This document shows positions 16,798 through 25,029 of a DNA stretch of 64,000 bases, in pieces (positions within the stretch are counted from its first letter, which is position 1; each line of letters starts with the position of its first letter). Location: the NCBI GenBank assembly GCA_001544655.2, contig FCOD02000030.1, forward strand, positions 1 through 64,000, given 5' to 3'. The notes beneath the pieces were generated by a model. It worked only from the letters and a program-made list of their open reading frames with translations, was not told where the DNA came from and searched no databases. Origin of the DNA: Caballeronia turbans (GTDB lineage Bacteria > Pseudomonadota > Gammaproteobacteria > Burkholderiales > Burkholderiaceae). Position numbers and translations under genes: made by a program.

Positions 16798-18214
16798 CGT
16801 GGGCTTCCTCGGGCTGCACGTGCACGCCGTCGTCGTAGAGCATCGGTGTGATCGGGATGGGCTTGATGGGCGCCTGGCTGCGCAGACGGCCGACATCGGC
16901 GAGCGGCTTGCCGGTTTCGGCGGCAAGCAGGGCGATCGCGGATTCGCCGCACATGCGGCCCTGACAGCGGCCCATGCCGATGCGCGTCAGCGACTTCAAC
17001 CGGTTGACTTCCGTGGCGAGCCCGCTGCGGATGCACGCGCGCATCGTGCCCGCGGTGACGTCCTCGCAGCGGCACACGGTCATGTCGTCGGGCCAGTGCT
17101 GCGCGGCGTTCACGGGCGGCGCGAATGCATGCTCGATGCCCGCGCGGAAAACGGCGATGCGTGCGAGTTCGCGTTCGAGTTTCGTGGCATCGGGCTGCGC
17201 GCTTCGGTGCGTCACGATGCCGATGTCTTCGATCAGCGCGAGTGCGGCGCGCCGTCCCGCGAGCTCGGCGGCGTCCGCACCGGCGATGCCCGCGCCGTCG
17301 CCGGCGAGATAGACGTTGCGCGCCGAGCTGCGGCCCGCCGCGTCGCGCTCGGGGAGCCAGCAGCGATTGAGCGGGTCGAAGCGAAAGCGGCATCCGGCGA
17401 GATCCGCGAGCTGCGTTTCGGGGCGAAGGCCGAAGCCCATGCCGACGGCATCGCAGTCGAGCGAGCGTGGCTCGCCGCGACGCGTGCGCCAGCGGATGCC
17501 GCGCACGGCATCGTCGCCATCGATGCGATCGAGCGTCACGCCGCGTTCGATACGCACGCCGTGCGCCTGCAGCCATCCGACGTAATACACGCCCTTGGCG
17601 AACATCGACGGCTGGCTCAGCATGCGCGGCGCGGCGGCGGCCTGACGCGCGAGCGGGCTCGTATCGAGCACGGCCGCGACCCGCGCGCCCGCCTTCGCGT
17701 ATTGATAGGCGACGAGATACAACAGCGGTCCGGTGCCCGCGAACACGACGCGCGATCCGATCGCGCAGCCTTGCGCCTTCAATGCGACCTGCGCGCCGCC
17801 GAGCGTGAATACCCCCGCGAGCGTCCAGCCGGGCAGCGGCACGATGCGATCCGTCGCGCCGCTCGCGATGATCAGATGCGTGAACGGCACGCTCGTCTCG
17901 CGGCCCGCGTGAAGGGTGTCGAGGCGGTTCTGTTCGCACGCCCACGCGAGCGTGTCGGGACGATAGTCGATCTTCGGCAGCAGCTTCGCCATCGCGTCGT
18001 GCACGGCTTCGGCTTTCTTCGCCTCGAAGCCATAGAGCGTCGCTGCACTGCGCTTGAAGCCGGCGCCGGCGGGCGGCTGTCGATAGATCTGGCCGCCCCA
18101 GCGCGCGTTTTCATCGATGACGACCGGCCGCACGCTCGCCGCGACGAGCGTCTCTGCCGCGCGAATGCCCGCCGGCCCCGCGCCGACGATCACCACACGA
18201 TGCGCGCCGCTCAT
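16790..18214 (-). CDS. FAD/NAD(P)-binding oxidoreductase subunit (HcnB/opine oxidase A-like)
   Basis: 474 aa from the ATG at 18214, overlapping the [2Fe-2S] gene by 4 bp. AHRVVIVGAGPAGIRAAETL starts the FAD domain; GVFTLGGAQVALKAQGCAIG, then SRVVFAGTGPLLYLVA, is the second dinucleotide domain. The C-terminus carries DDMTVCRCEDVTAGTMRACI, then MGRCQGRMCGE, a cysteine set that binds an additional iron-sulfur centre in BFD-like domains. This order of domains is that of HcnB, OoxA/NoxA and hydroxyproline dehydrogenase subunits. It would pass electrons from the catalytic FAD subunit toward the ferredoxin-like subunit and the respiratory chain. Confidence 0.86.
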   Translation of the reverse strand: MSGAHRVVIVGAGPAGIRAAETLVAASVRPVVIDENARWGGQIYRQPPAGAGFKRSAATLYGFEAKKAEAVHDAMAKLLPKIDYRPDTLAWACEQNRLDTLHAGRETSVPFTHLIIASGATDRIVPLPGWTLAGVFTLGGAQVALKAQGCAIGSRVVFAGTGPLLYLVAYQYAKAGARVAAVLDTSPLARQAAAAPRMLSQPSMFAKGVYYVGWLQAHGVRIERGVTLDRIDGDDAVRGIRWRTRRGEPRSLDCDAVGMGFGLRPETQLADLAGCRFRFDPLNRCWLPERDAAGRSSARNVYLAGDGAGIAGADAAELAGRRAALALIEDIGIVTHRSAQPDATKLERELARIAVFRAGIEHAFAPPVNAAQHWPDDMTVCRCEDVTAGTMRACIRSGLATEVNRLKSLTRIGMGRCQGRMCGESAIALLAAETGKPLADVGRLRSQAPIKPIPITPMLYDDGVHVQPEEAHDE

Positions 18215-18519
18215 CGAACATCCTCCGTGACGACACGCATGCCCGCCTCCACGCGCGTCGAGCATGCGCGCATGCGCTTGCCGTCTTCGCCGCGCACCCA
18301 GCAATCCTGGCACGCGCCGATCAGGCAGAAGCCCGCGCGCGGCTTGCCGCTGAATTCGCTATGCCGCACGTGTCGTTGCCGCATGAGGATGGCGGTCAGG
18401 AGCGTATCGCCCGCGAGCGCTTCGGCCGGCACGCCATCGAGAACGAAGGGAATGCGCGCGCGATGGGTCTCATCGAGACGGACGAATTGCGGCGCATGAT
18501 GAATCGTTACGGTGCTCAT
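18211..18519 (-). CDS. [2Fe-2S] ferredoxin-like dehydrogenase subunit (HcnA-like)
   Basis: 102 aa. FCLIGACQDCWV and the later MRACSTRV give C65-x4-C70-x2-C73 and C86, the plant-ferredoxin-type [2Fe-2S] ligand pattern of HcnA, OoxC-like and hydroxyproline-dehydrogenase gamma subunits. It acts in electron transfer for the two FAD subunits encoded downstream, and overlaps the next gene by 4 bp. It follows the PotC-like permease gene by 8 bp, so transporter and dehydrogenase are expressed as one unit. Confidence 0.87.
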   Translation of the reverse strand: MSTVTIHHAPQFVRLDETHRARIPFVLDGVPAEALAGDTLLTAILMRQRHVRHSEFSGKPRAGFCLIGACQDCWVRGEDGKRMRACSTRVEAGMRVVTEDVR

Positions 18520-18527
18520 GAGTGGGT

Positions 18528-19322
18528 TCAGTGCTGGCCGATCAGAATGCGGTTGAGCCCGTACACGCGGTCGAGAATCAGCATCGCGCCCGCGGTGATG
18601 AAGATGACGAGCGCGGAGACCGACGCCATCATCGGATCGATCGATTCGGTCGCGTACATGTACATGCGCACCGGCAGCGTCACCGTTTGCGGCGATGTGA
18701 CGAAGACGGACATCGTCAGCTCGTCGAAGCTGTTGATGAACGCGAGCAGCCAGCCTCCGGTGATGCCGGGCAGGATCATCGGCAGCGTGACGCGGCGGAA
18801 GGTCGTCCACGCACTCGCGCCGAGCGACGACGCGGCGTGCTCGATGCTGCGGTCCATGCCGCTCACCGACGCGAGCACGAGCCGCATCACGAACGGCGTG
18901 ATGATGACCATGTGCGCGAGGATCAGCCACGCGAACGAGCCGGTTACGCCGATCAGCGCGAAGAAGCGCAGCATCGCGATGCCGAGCACGAGGCCGGGAA
19001 TCACGAGCGGCGAAAGCAGCAGCGCGTTCAGGAAGCCGCGCCCGGGAAAGCGCGCGCGGCCGATCGCGAGTCCCGCGGGCAACGCGACGACGAGCGCCAG
19101 CGTCGCCGATGCGAACGCGAGCTTCACGCTGTTGAAGAACGCCGAGATGAAGTCGGGATAATCGAGAATCGCGCGGAACCAGCGCAGCGAGAGGCCGCGC
19201 GTGGGCAGCGTCAGCGTTTCTTCGGGCGTGAACGCGACGAGCACGACGATGACGAGCGGCGCCAGCACGAACAGGATCACGATCGTATGGAACGCGAGCG
19301 CGACGGGACCGTTTTTGCGCAT
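18528..19322 (-). CDS. ABC transporter permease, PotC-like
   Basis: 264 aa with about six membrane segments. The cytoplasmic EAA loop reads EHAASSLGASAWTTFRRVTL, then PMILPGITGGWLLAF, the usual contact with the ATPase. FTPEETLTLPTRGLSLRWF in the first periplasmic segment is PotC-like. It pairs with the permease encoded 15 bp upstream and the ATPase to import the operon's substrate. Codon use and GC content look like the neighbours. Confidence 0.88.
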   Translation of the reverse strand: MRKNGPVALAFHTIVILFVLAPLVIVVLVAFTPEETLTLPTRGLSLRWFRAILDYPDFISAFFNSVKLAFASATLALVVALPAGLAIGRARFPGRGFLNALLLSPLVIPGLVLGIAMLRFFALIGVTGSFAWLILAHMVIITPFVMRLVLASVSGMDRSIEHAASSLGASAWTTFRRVTLPMILPGITGGWLLAFINSFDELTMSVFVTSPQTVTLPVRMYMYATESIDPMMASVSALVIFITAGAMLILDRVYGLNRILIGQH

Positions 19323-19337
19323 GATGGATCGCCTCGT

Positions 19338-20255
19338 TCAGCCCATGCTGCGCGTGTAGCGCCGCTCGAGCACGCGATAGTAAGTGAGCATCACCACCAG
19401 ATTCGCGACGAGCAGCAGCATTGCGATGGTGGCGCCGAGCGGCCAGTTCATGGAACTGAGGAACTGGTCGTAGACGGTGGTGGCCGCGACCTTCAGACGG
19501 CGTCCGCCGAGCAGTCCCGGAATCGCAAAGGCGCTCGCGGACAGGCCGAACACCATCAGACTGCCCGAAAGAATCCCCGGCACGAGTTGCGGCAGCACGA
19601 TGCGCCACAGCGTGACGGCGGGCGAGGCCATCAGCGAGAGCGCGGCGTTTTCGGTCTGCGGATCGATGCGCTGGAGCGCCGTCCACACCGGGATCACCAT
19701 GAACGGCAGCATCACGTGAACCAGCGCGATGACGATCGCGAACGTCGTATAAAGCAGCTTGTACGGACCGAAGCCGAATGCGCCGAGCAACTGATTCACG
19801 AGTCCGTTCACGTTGAGCAGCATGCTCCAGCCGAACGCGCGCACGACGACCGAGACGAGCAGCGGCGCGAGGATCACGAGCAAAAAGATCGAGCGCCAGG
19901 GATCGCCCATGCGCGACAGGATGTACGCCTCGGGTGTGCCGATGACGACGCACAGCAAGGTCACCAGCGCGGCGATGCCGAACGTGCGCGCGAAGATCGT
20001 GTGAAAGTACGACGACCCGAGCACTTCGGCGTAGTTGTGCAGATCGAACGCGGCGACGGGGCCCATCGCCGGATCGAAACGATAGAACGTGAGCGCGAGC
20101 GTCATCGCGAGCGGCACGATCACGAGCACCGCGAAGAGCAGGAGCGCGGGCGCGCTCATCATCCACATCGGCAGATAGGCATGCCACGGGGCGCGCCGGG
20201 TGCGTTTCGATTTCCCCGTTGCGGCGGGCTCGGAAGAGCGCAGCGTGCTATCCAC
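19338..20255 (-). CDS. ABC transporter permease, PotB-like
   Basis: 305 aa; a cytoplasmic basic N-terminus (GKSKRTRRAPWHAY) precedes six membrane segments. The EAA motif is TENAALSLMASPAVTLWRIV, then LPQLVPGILSGSLMVF. It overlaps the ATP-binding gene upstream by 8 bp. Together with the downstream PotC-like gene it builds the inner-membrane channel for a polyamine/opine-type substrate. The ATG at 20255 is the first in frame. Confidence 0.88.
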   Translation of the reverse strand: MDSTLRSSEPAATGKSKRTRRAPWHAYLPMWMMSAPALLLFAVLVIVPLAMTLALTFYRFDPAMGPVAAFDLHNYAEVLGSSYFHTIFARTFGIAALVTLLCVVIGTPEAYILSRMGDPWRSIFLLVILAPLLVSVVVRAFGWSMLLNVNGLVNQLLGAFGFGPYKLLYTTFAIVIALVHVMLPFMVIPVWTALQRIDPQTENAALSLMASPAVTLWRIVLPQLVPGILSGSLMVFGLSASAFAIPGLLGGRRLKVAATTVYDQFLSSMNWPLGATIAMLLLVANLVVMLTYYRVLERRYTRSMG

Positions 20256-21339
20256 GAGCGGCCTCCTGCTGGATAAAGCGGATCGACTCCGTGTTCCAGT
20301 CGATGCCTACTTGCGCGCCTTCTTCGAGCGGTTCGTCGCCGTGATTCTGGCAACACACGAGCATTTCGCCCGCGCGGCTGTCGAGCCGGTAAAGCCATTG
20401 GCTACCGAGGAAGAACCGGCTCGTCACGCGGCCGGGCAGACGTCCGCTGCCCGCCGCGCCGAGCTTCAGTTTCTCGGGGCGGATGCACACGGTCACGGCA
20501 TCGCCGACGCCGATCGCGCGCTCGCGCTCCGGCAGTTGCGAGGTCGAGCCAGTCTCTGCGAGATCGTGGCCGAGATCGATGCGAATGGCCTCGCCGTCGC
20601 GCGCGACAATCGTGCCGCGCAGCATGTTGGCCTTGCCGATGAATTGCGACACGAAGCTCGTCTCGGGACGCTCATACGCACGATACGGCGTATCGACCTG
20701 CGTGATGCGGCCCGCTTCCATCACGACGACGCGATCGCTGATCGACAGCGCTTCCGACTGATCGTGCGTGACCATGATCGTCGTCGTGCCGATCTTGCGC
20801 TGAATGCCGCGCAGCTCGAACTGCATGTCCTCGCGCAGCTTCGCGTCGAGGTTCGACATCGGCTCGTCGAGCAGCAGCACGGGCGGCGCGATGACGATCG
20901 CGCGCGCGAGCGCCACGCGCTGACGTTGGCCGCCGGACAGTTCGCGCGGAAAACGATGCGCGAACGCGTCGAGCCGCACGAGCGACAGCGCCTCGCGCAC
21001 GCGCTCGCGGCGCTCGCTCTTGTCGATGCCGCGCATCTCCAGCCCGAAGCTCACGTTCTGCTCGACGCTCATGTGCGGAAAGAGGGCGTAGCTCTGGAAC
21101 ACGATCCCGAGTCCGCGCCGGTTCGGGCGCATGTGCGTGATGTCGCGGCCATCGAGCATGATGCGCCCGCGCGTCGCTTCGATGAATCCCGCGATCATCT
21201 GCAAGGTCGTGGTCTTGCCGCAGCCCGACGGCCCGAGCAGCGAGACGAATTCGCCCTTCTCGACCGACAGATTGACGTCGGCGACGGCGTGCAGATCGCC
21301 GAACGATTTCGAAAGATCGGTCAACGTGAGAAACGACAT
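20248..21339 (-). CDS. ABC transporter ATP-binding protein, PotA-like
   Basis: 363 aa. Walker A GPSGCGKTT near residue 35-44, signature LSGGQRQRVALARAI, Walker B VLLLDEPMSNLD, and H-loop MVTHDQSEA are all intact. A C-terminal TOBE domain (VCIRPEKLKL... LGSQWLYRLD) follows, as in PotA/FbpC/UgpC. First gene of the seven-gene operon (21339 to 14578), divergent from the IclR gene 287 bp away. It powers import of the compound that the co-encoded dehydrogenase presumably oxidises. Confidence 0.92.
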   Translation of the reverse strand: MSFLTLTDLSKSFGDLHAVADVNLSVEKGEFVSLLGPSGCGKTTTLQMIAGFIEATRGRIMLDGRDITHMRPNRRGLGIVFQSYALFPHMSVEQNVSFGLEMRGIDKSERRERVREALSLVRLDAFAHRFPRELSGGQRQRVALARAIVIAPPVLLLDEPMSNLDAKLREDMQFELRGIQRKIGTTTIMVTHDQSEALSISDRVVVMEAGRITQVDTPYRAYERPETSFVSQFIGKANMLRGTIVARDGEAIRIDLGHDLAETGSTSQLPERERAIGVGDAVTVCIRPEKLKLGAAGSGRLPGRVTSRFFLGSQWLYRLDSRAGEMLVCCQNHGDEPLEEGAQVGIDWNTESIRFIQQEAARG

Positions 21340-21411
21340 GGCCTGCCCCTTCGGCGCGGCGCGCGCCGGCGATGTACGACTGATTCCGATGAAATGGACT
21401 CTAGCCAGCCA

Positions 21412-21482
21412 AATTCCGAAGCGTCAATTTAAAATTCCAGTGAGTGATTGAAAGTTGATGCCAAATTTCGAACAGCGGAATT
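21412..21482. promoter_or_regulatory. AT-rich divergent control region with inverted AATTCCG/CGGAATT repeats
   Basis: The 287-bp spacer between the ABC operon (minus) and IclR gene (plus) is clearly less GC-rich than its surroundings. AATTCCG (21412-21418) and CGGAATT (21476-21482) are exact inverted copies, and CCAAATTCCGAA is echoed by CCAAATTTCGAA (21461-21472). Such repeats are candidates for the IclR operator. No clean -35/-10 pair stood out. Confidence 0.4.
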
Positions 21483-21626
21483 GTTTGCTTCTTAGACTGT
21501 GGTTTATTCTGCTGAACGTGATCTGGGTAATCCCTTAGATTGCGCAACCCGCGCGGATCGGGTCGAATAGTGGCGGAAAGAGCGCGCAGCGCGGCCATTC
21601 CATCGAATGGAATAAACGAGGCGAAG

Positions 21627-22502
21627 ATGAAGGCTTCTGACGAAGGAAACGGAACATCGGCGCCGGAAACGCCCGGCGTCGGCATGCTCGAGCGTGCGTT
21701 CGCCGTGATCCGCGCCCTCGGCGAGGATCAGGCCGAAGGCAGTCGTGTCACCGCGCTCGCGAAGGCGGTCGGACTCACGCAGGCGACGGTGCACCGCATC
21801 TTGCACGCGCTGATCGCTGAAGGCGTCGTCGAACAGGACGAAGGGACCAAGCGCTATCGGTTGAGCGTCGACTTCTTTTCGCTGGCGGCGCGCGCGGGCA
21901 ACCCGAGCCGGATGCGCACGCTGTGCCGGCCTGCGCTGCTGCGGCTATGCGCGAGTCTCGGCGACACCATCTTCCTGCTCGTGAAGAGCAGCTTCGATGC
22001 GGTATGCCTCGACATGTGCGAAGGCCCGTTCCCGATCCGCTCCTTTACCGGCGACGTGGGCGGACGCGTGGCGCTGGGCGTCGGGCAGGGCAGCCTCGCG
22101 ATTCTCGCGTTTCAACCCGAGGAAGAGCGCGAGGAGATCATCCGCTTCAACGTGCCGCGGCTGCATAACTATGGCGTGTTCGACGAGGTCTATCTGCGCA
22201 CCGAGATCGAGCGCGTGCGTGCGCAAGGTTATGCCGGGCGCAACAGCGGGCTGATCGACGGCATGGCGGGCGTCGCGGTGCCGATTCTCGATCGTTCCGG
22301 GCTTGCGGTCGGCGCGCTGAGCGTCGGCACGCTGTCGACGCGTCTCGGCGAAGACCGCCTGCCGATGGTGGTCGAGTTGCTGAAGCGTCAGGCCGCGATT
22401 ATCGGGCCGCAGATCAATCCGTTCGATGTGGCCGCGCGTCGCCCGGTCCACGGTCTGACGCGCGCGATGGCGACCCGGCCGTTGTCCGCTCCGGAGCAGT
22501 AG
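21627..22502 (+). CDS. IclR-family transcriptional regulator
   Basis: 291 aa from the ATG at 21627 (GAGG at 21618-21621); a longer frame begins upstream inside the AT-rich control region and is less likely. The winged HTH is GSRVTALAKAVGLTQATVHR, then ILHALIAEGVVEQDEGTKRYRL, followed by the GAF-like IclR effector domain with RVALGVGQGSLAILAF and GLIDGMAGVAVPILDRSGL. It is divergent from the ABC-transporter/dehydrogenase operon and is its likely regulator. The effector is presumably the transported compound or a product. Confidence 0.9.
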   Translation: MKASDEGNGTSAPETPGVGMLERAFAVIRALGEDQAEGSRVTALAKAVGLTQATVHRILHALIAEGVVEQDEGTKRYRLSVDFFSLAARAGNPSRMRTLCRPALLRLCASLGDTIFLLVKSSFDAVCLDMCEGPFPIRSFTGDVGGRVALGVGQGSLAILAFQPEEEREEIIRFNVPRLHNYGVFDEVYLRTEIERVRAQGYAGRNSGLIDGMAGVAVPILDRSGLAVGALSVGTLSTRLGEDRLPMVVELLKRQAAIIGPQINPFDVAARRPVHGLTRAMATRPLSAPEQ

Positions 22503-22617
22503 CGCTCACGGGCTCAACCGGCTCACCGTGCGGGCGTTCGATCCATTGAGCAGACGGAAACGGATCGATCCCTGCTACCAGGAAGCCACGAGACGTCGAG
22601 TTCAAGAGGAAAGGAAC

Positions 22618-23094
22618 ATGAAACGGCTTCGGACATTCGTATGCGTGATCGTGTCGTGCTGCATGAGCACGGCGTATCCCGCACACAAGACGGCATCCGC
22701 CAGCGGCCATCACACGAAGGCCACATCCGCTCATGAACGCGGTCTCGACCGCTCGGGCAATCCGCGCAAGGGCAAGGCTTCGTACTATGGCCACAAGTTC
22801 TACAAGAAGAAGATGGCCGACGGCACGCAGATGAATCCGCAATCCGACGCGGCCGCCAGCAAGACGCTCCCGCTCGGTACTAAAGCACGGGTCACGAATC
22901 TCGAGAACGGCAATAGCGAAGTGGTGCAGATTCGGGATCGCGGCCCGTATGTGAAGGACAGGATCGTCGATGTTTCGCCGAAGACGGCGGACAAGCTCGG
23001 GATCAAGAAGGAGGGCACGGCGGCGGTCGAAGTCAAGCCGATCGAAGTTCCTCAGCCTGATGGCACCGTGAAGCTGGGCGCGGGGGCGCGCTAG
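22618..23094 (+). CDS. RlpA-like double-psi beta-barrel protein
   Basis: 158 aa from the ATG at 22618, preceded by AGAGGAAAGG. A short hydrophobic N-terminus (LRTFVCVIVSCCMSTAYPA) is a Sec signal. KGKASYYGHKFYKKKMADGT, then LPLGTKARVTNLENGNSEVV and IRDRGPYVKDRIVDVS are the RlpA motifs, including the Asp of the lytic-transglycosylase fold (RDRGPY). There is no C-terminal SPOR domain, so this is the short RlpA-like form, periplasmic rather than tied to the septum. Possible peptidoglycan cleavage of denuded glycan strands; enzymatic activity is unproven for short homologues. Confidence 0.85.
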   Translation: MKRLRTFVCVIVSCCMSTAYPAHKTASASGHHTKATSAHERGLDRSGNPRKGKASYYGHKFYKKKMADGTQMNPQSDAAASKTLPLGTKARVTNLENGNSEVVQIRDRGPYVKDRIVDVSPKTADKLGIKKEGTAAVEVKPIEVPQPDGTVKLGAGAR

Positions 23095-23277
23095 GTGCGT
23101 GCATTTTCCGGGACGGTATGGGCTTTCGCCGGATGCCGCTTTCTACTTGGTTTATTTGCAGAGGGGCAACGCCAATAGACCGACACGCTAACGGGAACCG
23201 GCGAAGCCCGATTAACACACAACGCGATGACGCGCCGTACTCTCACTCCTTCTCACGCAACCGGAGTTCCTTCACGC

Positions 23278-23994
23278 ATGACGAGAACCAACGAATATCA
23301 GCAGCCCATCGGCGAAGCGGTGATCGACTGGACGCCGCGCGAGCGGCCCGCGCGCATCGCCATCGAAGGCAAGCATTGCCGCATCGAGCCGCTCGATGCG
23401 GATCGCCACGCGGCCGATCTCTTCGACGCCTATGGACAGGCCCCGGACGGCAGCGACTGGACCTATCTCTTCGTCGGACCGTTCACGGACTTCGACGCGT
23501 TCCGCGACTACCTGACGAAAGCCGCGGCATCCACCGATCCGCTTCACTACACCGTCGTCGATTCCGCGAGCGGCAAGGCGGTCGGCACACTCGCGCTGAT
23601 GCGCATCGAGCCTGTGCATGGTGTCATCGAAATGGGCAGCGTCACGTTTTCGCCCTTGCTCAAGCAGACGCGCATATCGACGGAAGCGCAGTATCTGTTG
23701 ATGCGTCATGTCTTCGACGACCTGGGGTATCGGCGCTACGAATGGAAGTGCGACAGCCTGAACGCGCCTTCGCGCAAGACCGCGCTGCGGCTCGGCTTCG
23801 AGTTCGAAGGCATCTTCAGGCAGGCGATCGTCTATAAGGGACGCAATCGCGATACCGCCTGGTACGCGATCATCGACAAGGACTGGCCGCGCATACGGCG
23901 CGCTTTCGAGCGCTGGCTCGCCGACGACAACTTCGACGCGAACGGCAAGCAACGTGCATCGCTTGCGCAGTTGCGGGAGGAGGGCGGCAAGTGA
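23278..23994 (+). CDS. GNAT-family N-acetyltransferase, RimJ/RimL type
   Basis: 238 aa from the ATG at 23278 with CCGGAG upstream. HCRIEPLDADRHAADLFDAY opens the fold, TEAQYLLMRHVFDDLGYRRYEWKCDSLN is the RimJ/RimL-like acetyl-CoA region, and APSRKTALRLGFEFEGIFRQ follows, typical of ribosomal-protein-type acetyltransferases that modify N-termini or small amines. The usual Q/RxxGxG/A loop is replaced by KQTRISTEAQ, as is common in this subgroup. Substrate unknown. It stands alone between the RlpA-like gene and the convergent FKBP gene. Confidence 0.82.
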   Translation: MTRTNEYQQPIGEAVIDWTPRERPARIAIEGKHCRIEPLDADRHAADLFDAYGQAPDGSDWTYLFVGPFTDFDAFRDYLTKAAASTDPLHYTVVDSASGKAVGTLALMRIEPVHGVIEMGSVTFSPLLKQTRISTEAQYLLMRHVFDDLGYRRYEWKCDSLNAPSRKTALRLGFEFEGIFRQAIVYKGRNRDTAWYAIIDKDWPRIRRAFERWLADDNFDANGKQRASLAQLREEGGK

Positions 23995-24021
23995 ATCGAA
24001 TGCCGCCCCGGTGACTTGCTT

Positions 24022-24420
24022 TTACTTGCCGATGCCGAGCAGTTCGACCTCGAACGTCAGGTCGCTGTTCGGCGGGATCGCGCCGACGCCACGATCCCCG
24101 TAGGCGGTTGCCGCGGGGCACGTCAGCTTCGCCTTGCCGCCGACCTTGATCTTCTGCACGCCCTGGGTCCAGCACGGAATCACCCGGTTGAGCGGGAAGG
24201 TCGCGGGGCCGCCGTGCTTGCTCGAACTGTCGAACTCGGTGCCGTTGGCAAGCGTGCCGCGATAGTTGACGCTTACCACGTCGTCGGCTTTCGGTTGCGC
24301 ACCCGTGCCTTGTTTGATGTGTTCGACGACCACGCCCGATGGCAATTTGTCGACGGCGTTGGCGGCGAACGCGCTCGATGCGATGACCGATGCTGCGAGC
24401 AAGGCGATGACTGTTTTCAT
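24022..24420 (-). CDS. FKBP-type peptidyl-prolyl cis-trans isomerase, exported
   Basis: 132 aa with a signal peptide (MKTVIALLAASVIASSAFAA). The FKBP core is complete: VSVNYRGTLANGTEFDSS, VIPCWTQGVQKIKVGGK, CPAATAYGDRGVGAIPPNSDLTFEVELL, containing the Tyr, Phe/Trp and Ile of the proline pocket. A periplasmic folding helper. A hairpin of two cysteines, C83 and C101, could form a disulfide in the periplasm. Monocistronic, converging with the GNAT gene. Confidence 0.9.
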   Translation of the reverse strand: MKTVIALLAASVIASSAFAANAVDKLPSGVVVEHIKQGTGAQPKADDVVSVNYRGTLANGTEFDSSSKHGGPATFPLNRVIPCWTQGVQKIKVGGKAKLTCPAATAYGDRGVGAIPPNSDLTFEVELLGIGK

Positions 24421-24470
24421 GCGATAACCTCGTTGGACGGAACGCCGATTATATCGGTAGCCTTCCCGCC

Positions 24471-24779
24471 TCAATCCGGCCGCGCCTGCGGGCATTCCGC
24501 CTGATACCAGCGATCGACCTGACGCTGCGCCGCGTGCAGATCGTCCGGATAGTACGGATCGAAAAACTTGGATGGGTCGTATCCGGCCCGCTCCAGCGCC
24601 GCCAGTTCGCTCAGGTTGCGCTCGCGCGTGGGCGGCGCGTGGTTCCTGAGCGCGGTGAGGTCGCGGCATTGCGTTGCGCTCAGGTTCGTCGCACTTTGCT
24701 GCGTGCCGCCCGCGACGCAGCCGGCGAGCGAGATTGCCAGCGCTGAGAGCGTCGCGCGGATTTTCAGTAGTTTGGTCAT
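24471..24779 (-). CDS. DUF4148-type small lipoprotein
   Basis: 102 aa from the ATG at 24779. The N-terminus ends in LAISLAGC, a lipobox with the Cys at about residue 20, so a lipoprotein is predicted. The mature part is hydrophilic: LSATQCRDLTALRNHAPPTRERNLSELAAL, then ERAGYDPSKFFDPYYPDDLHAAQRQVDRW. Repeated Tyr/Asp/Pro stretches and the alpha-helical end match the DUF4148 proteins common in Burkholderia, whose function is unknown. It lies in front of the FKBP gene on the same strand, 50 bp away, and may be co-transcribed. Confidence 0.75.
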   Translation of the reverse strand: MTKLLKIRATLSALAISLAGCVAGGTQQSATNLSATQCRDLTALRNHAPPTRERNLSELAALERAGYDPSKFFDPYYPDDLHAAQRQVDRWYQAECPQARPD

Positions 24780-25029
24780 GTCGTGCTCCTTCTGCCCGTG
24801 TCTGAAGGTTACTGCATACACGAAGCGTCCATCCGAAGTATCCCTGGTACGGCCTGAAGCGCATCGTCCATACCCGGCGACGACTACGGTTGCGCCATTG
24901 TTTGCATTTCGCAAATGACGCATTCGCCGGTTCGGCCGTTCTTTTCAAACCGTGTCTGGGCCACTCTCTGTTGCGTCGGCGAGGCGCACTGCGACGAATC
25001 CGCCGGCGATTCTGACTCAGGAGACAAAG

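Noticed and set aside
15658-18519. Hydrogen cyanide synthase (hcnABC)
   Set aside because: The three subunits resemble HcnABC, but co-transcription with a polyamine/opine-type ABC transporter and binding protein points to amine or imino-acid oxidation. HcnABC, opine oxidases and hydroxyproline dehydrogenases are homologous and cannot be told apart by motif alone.
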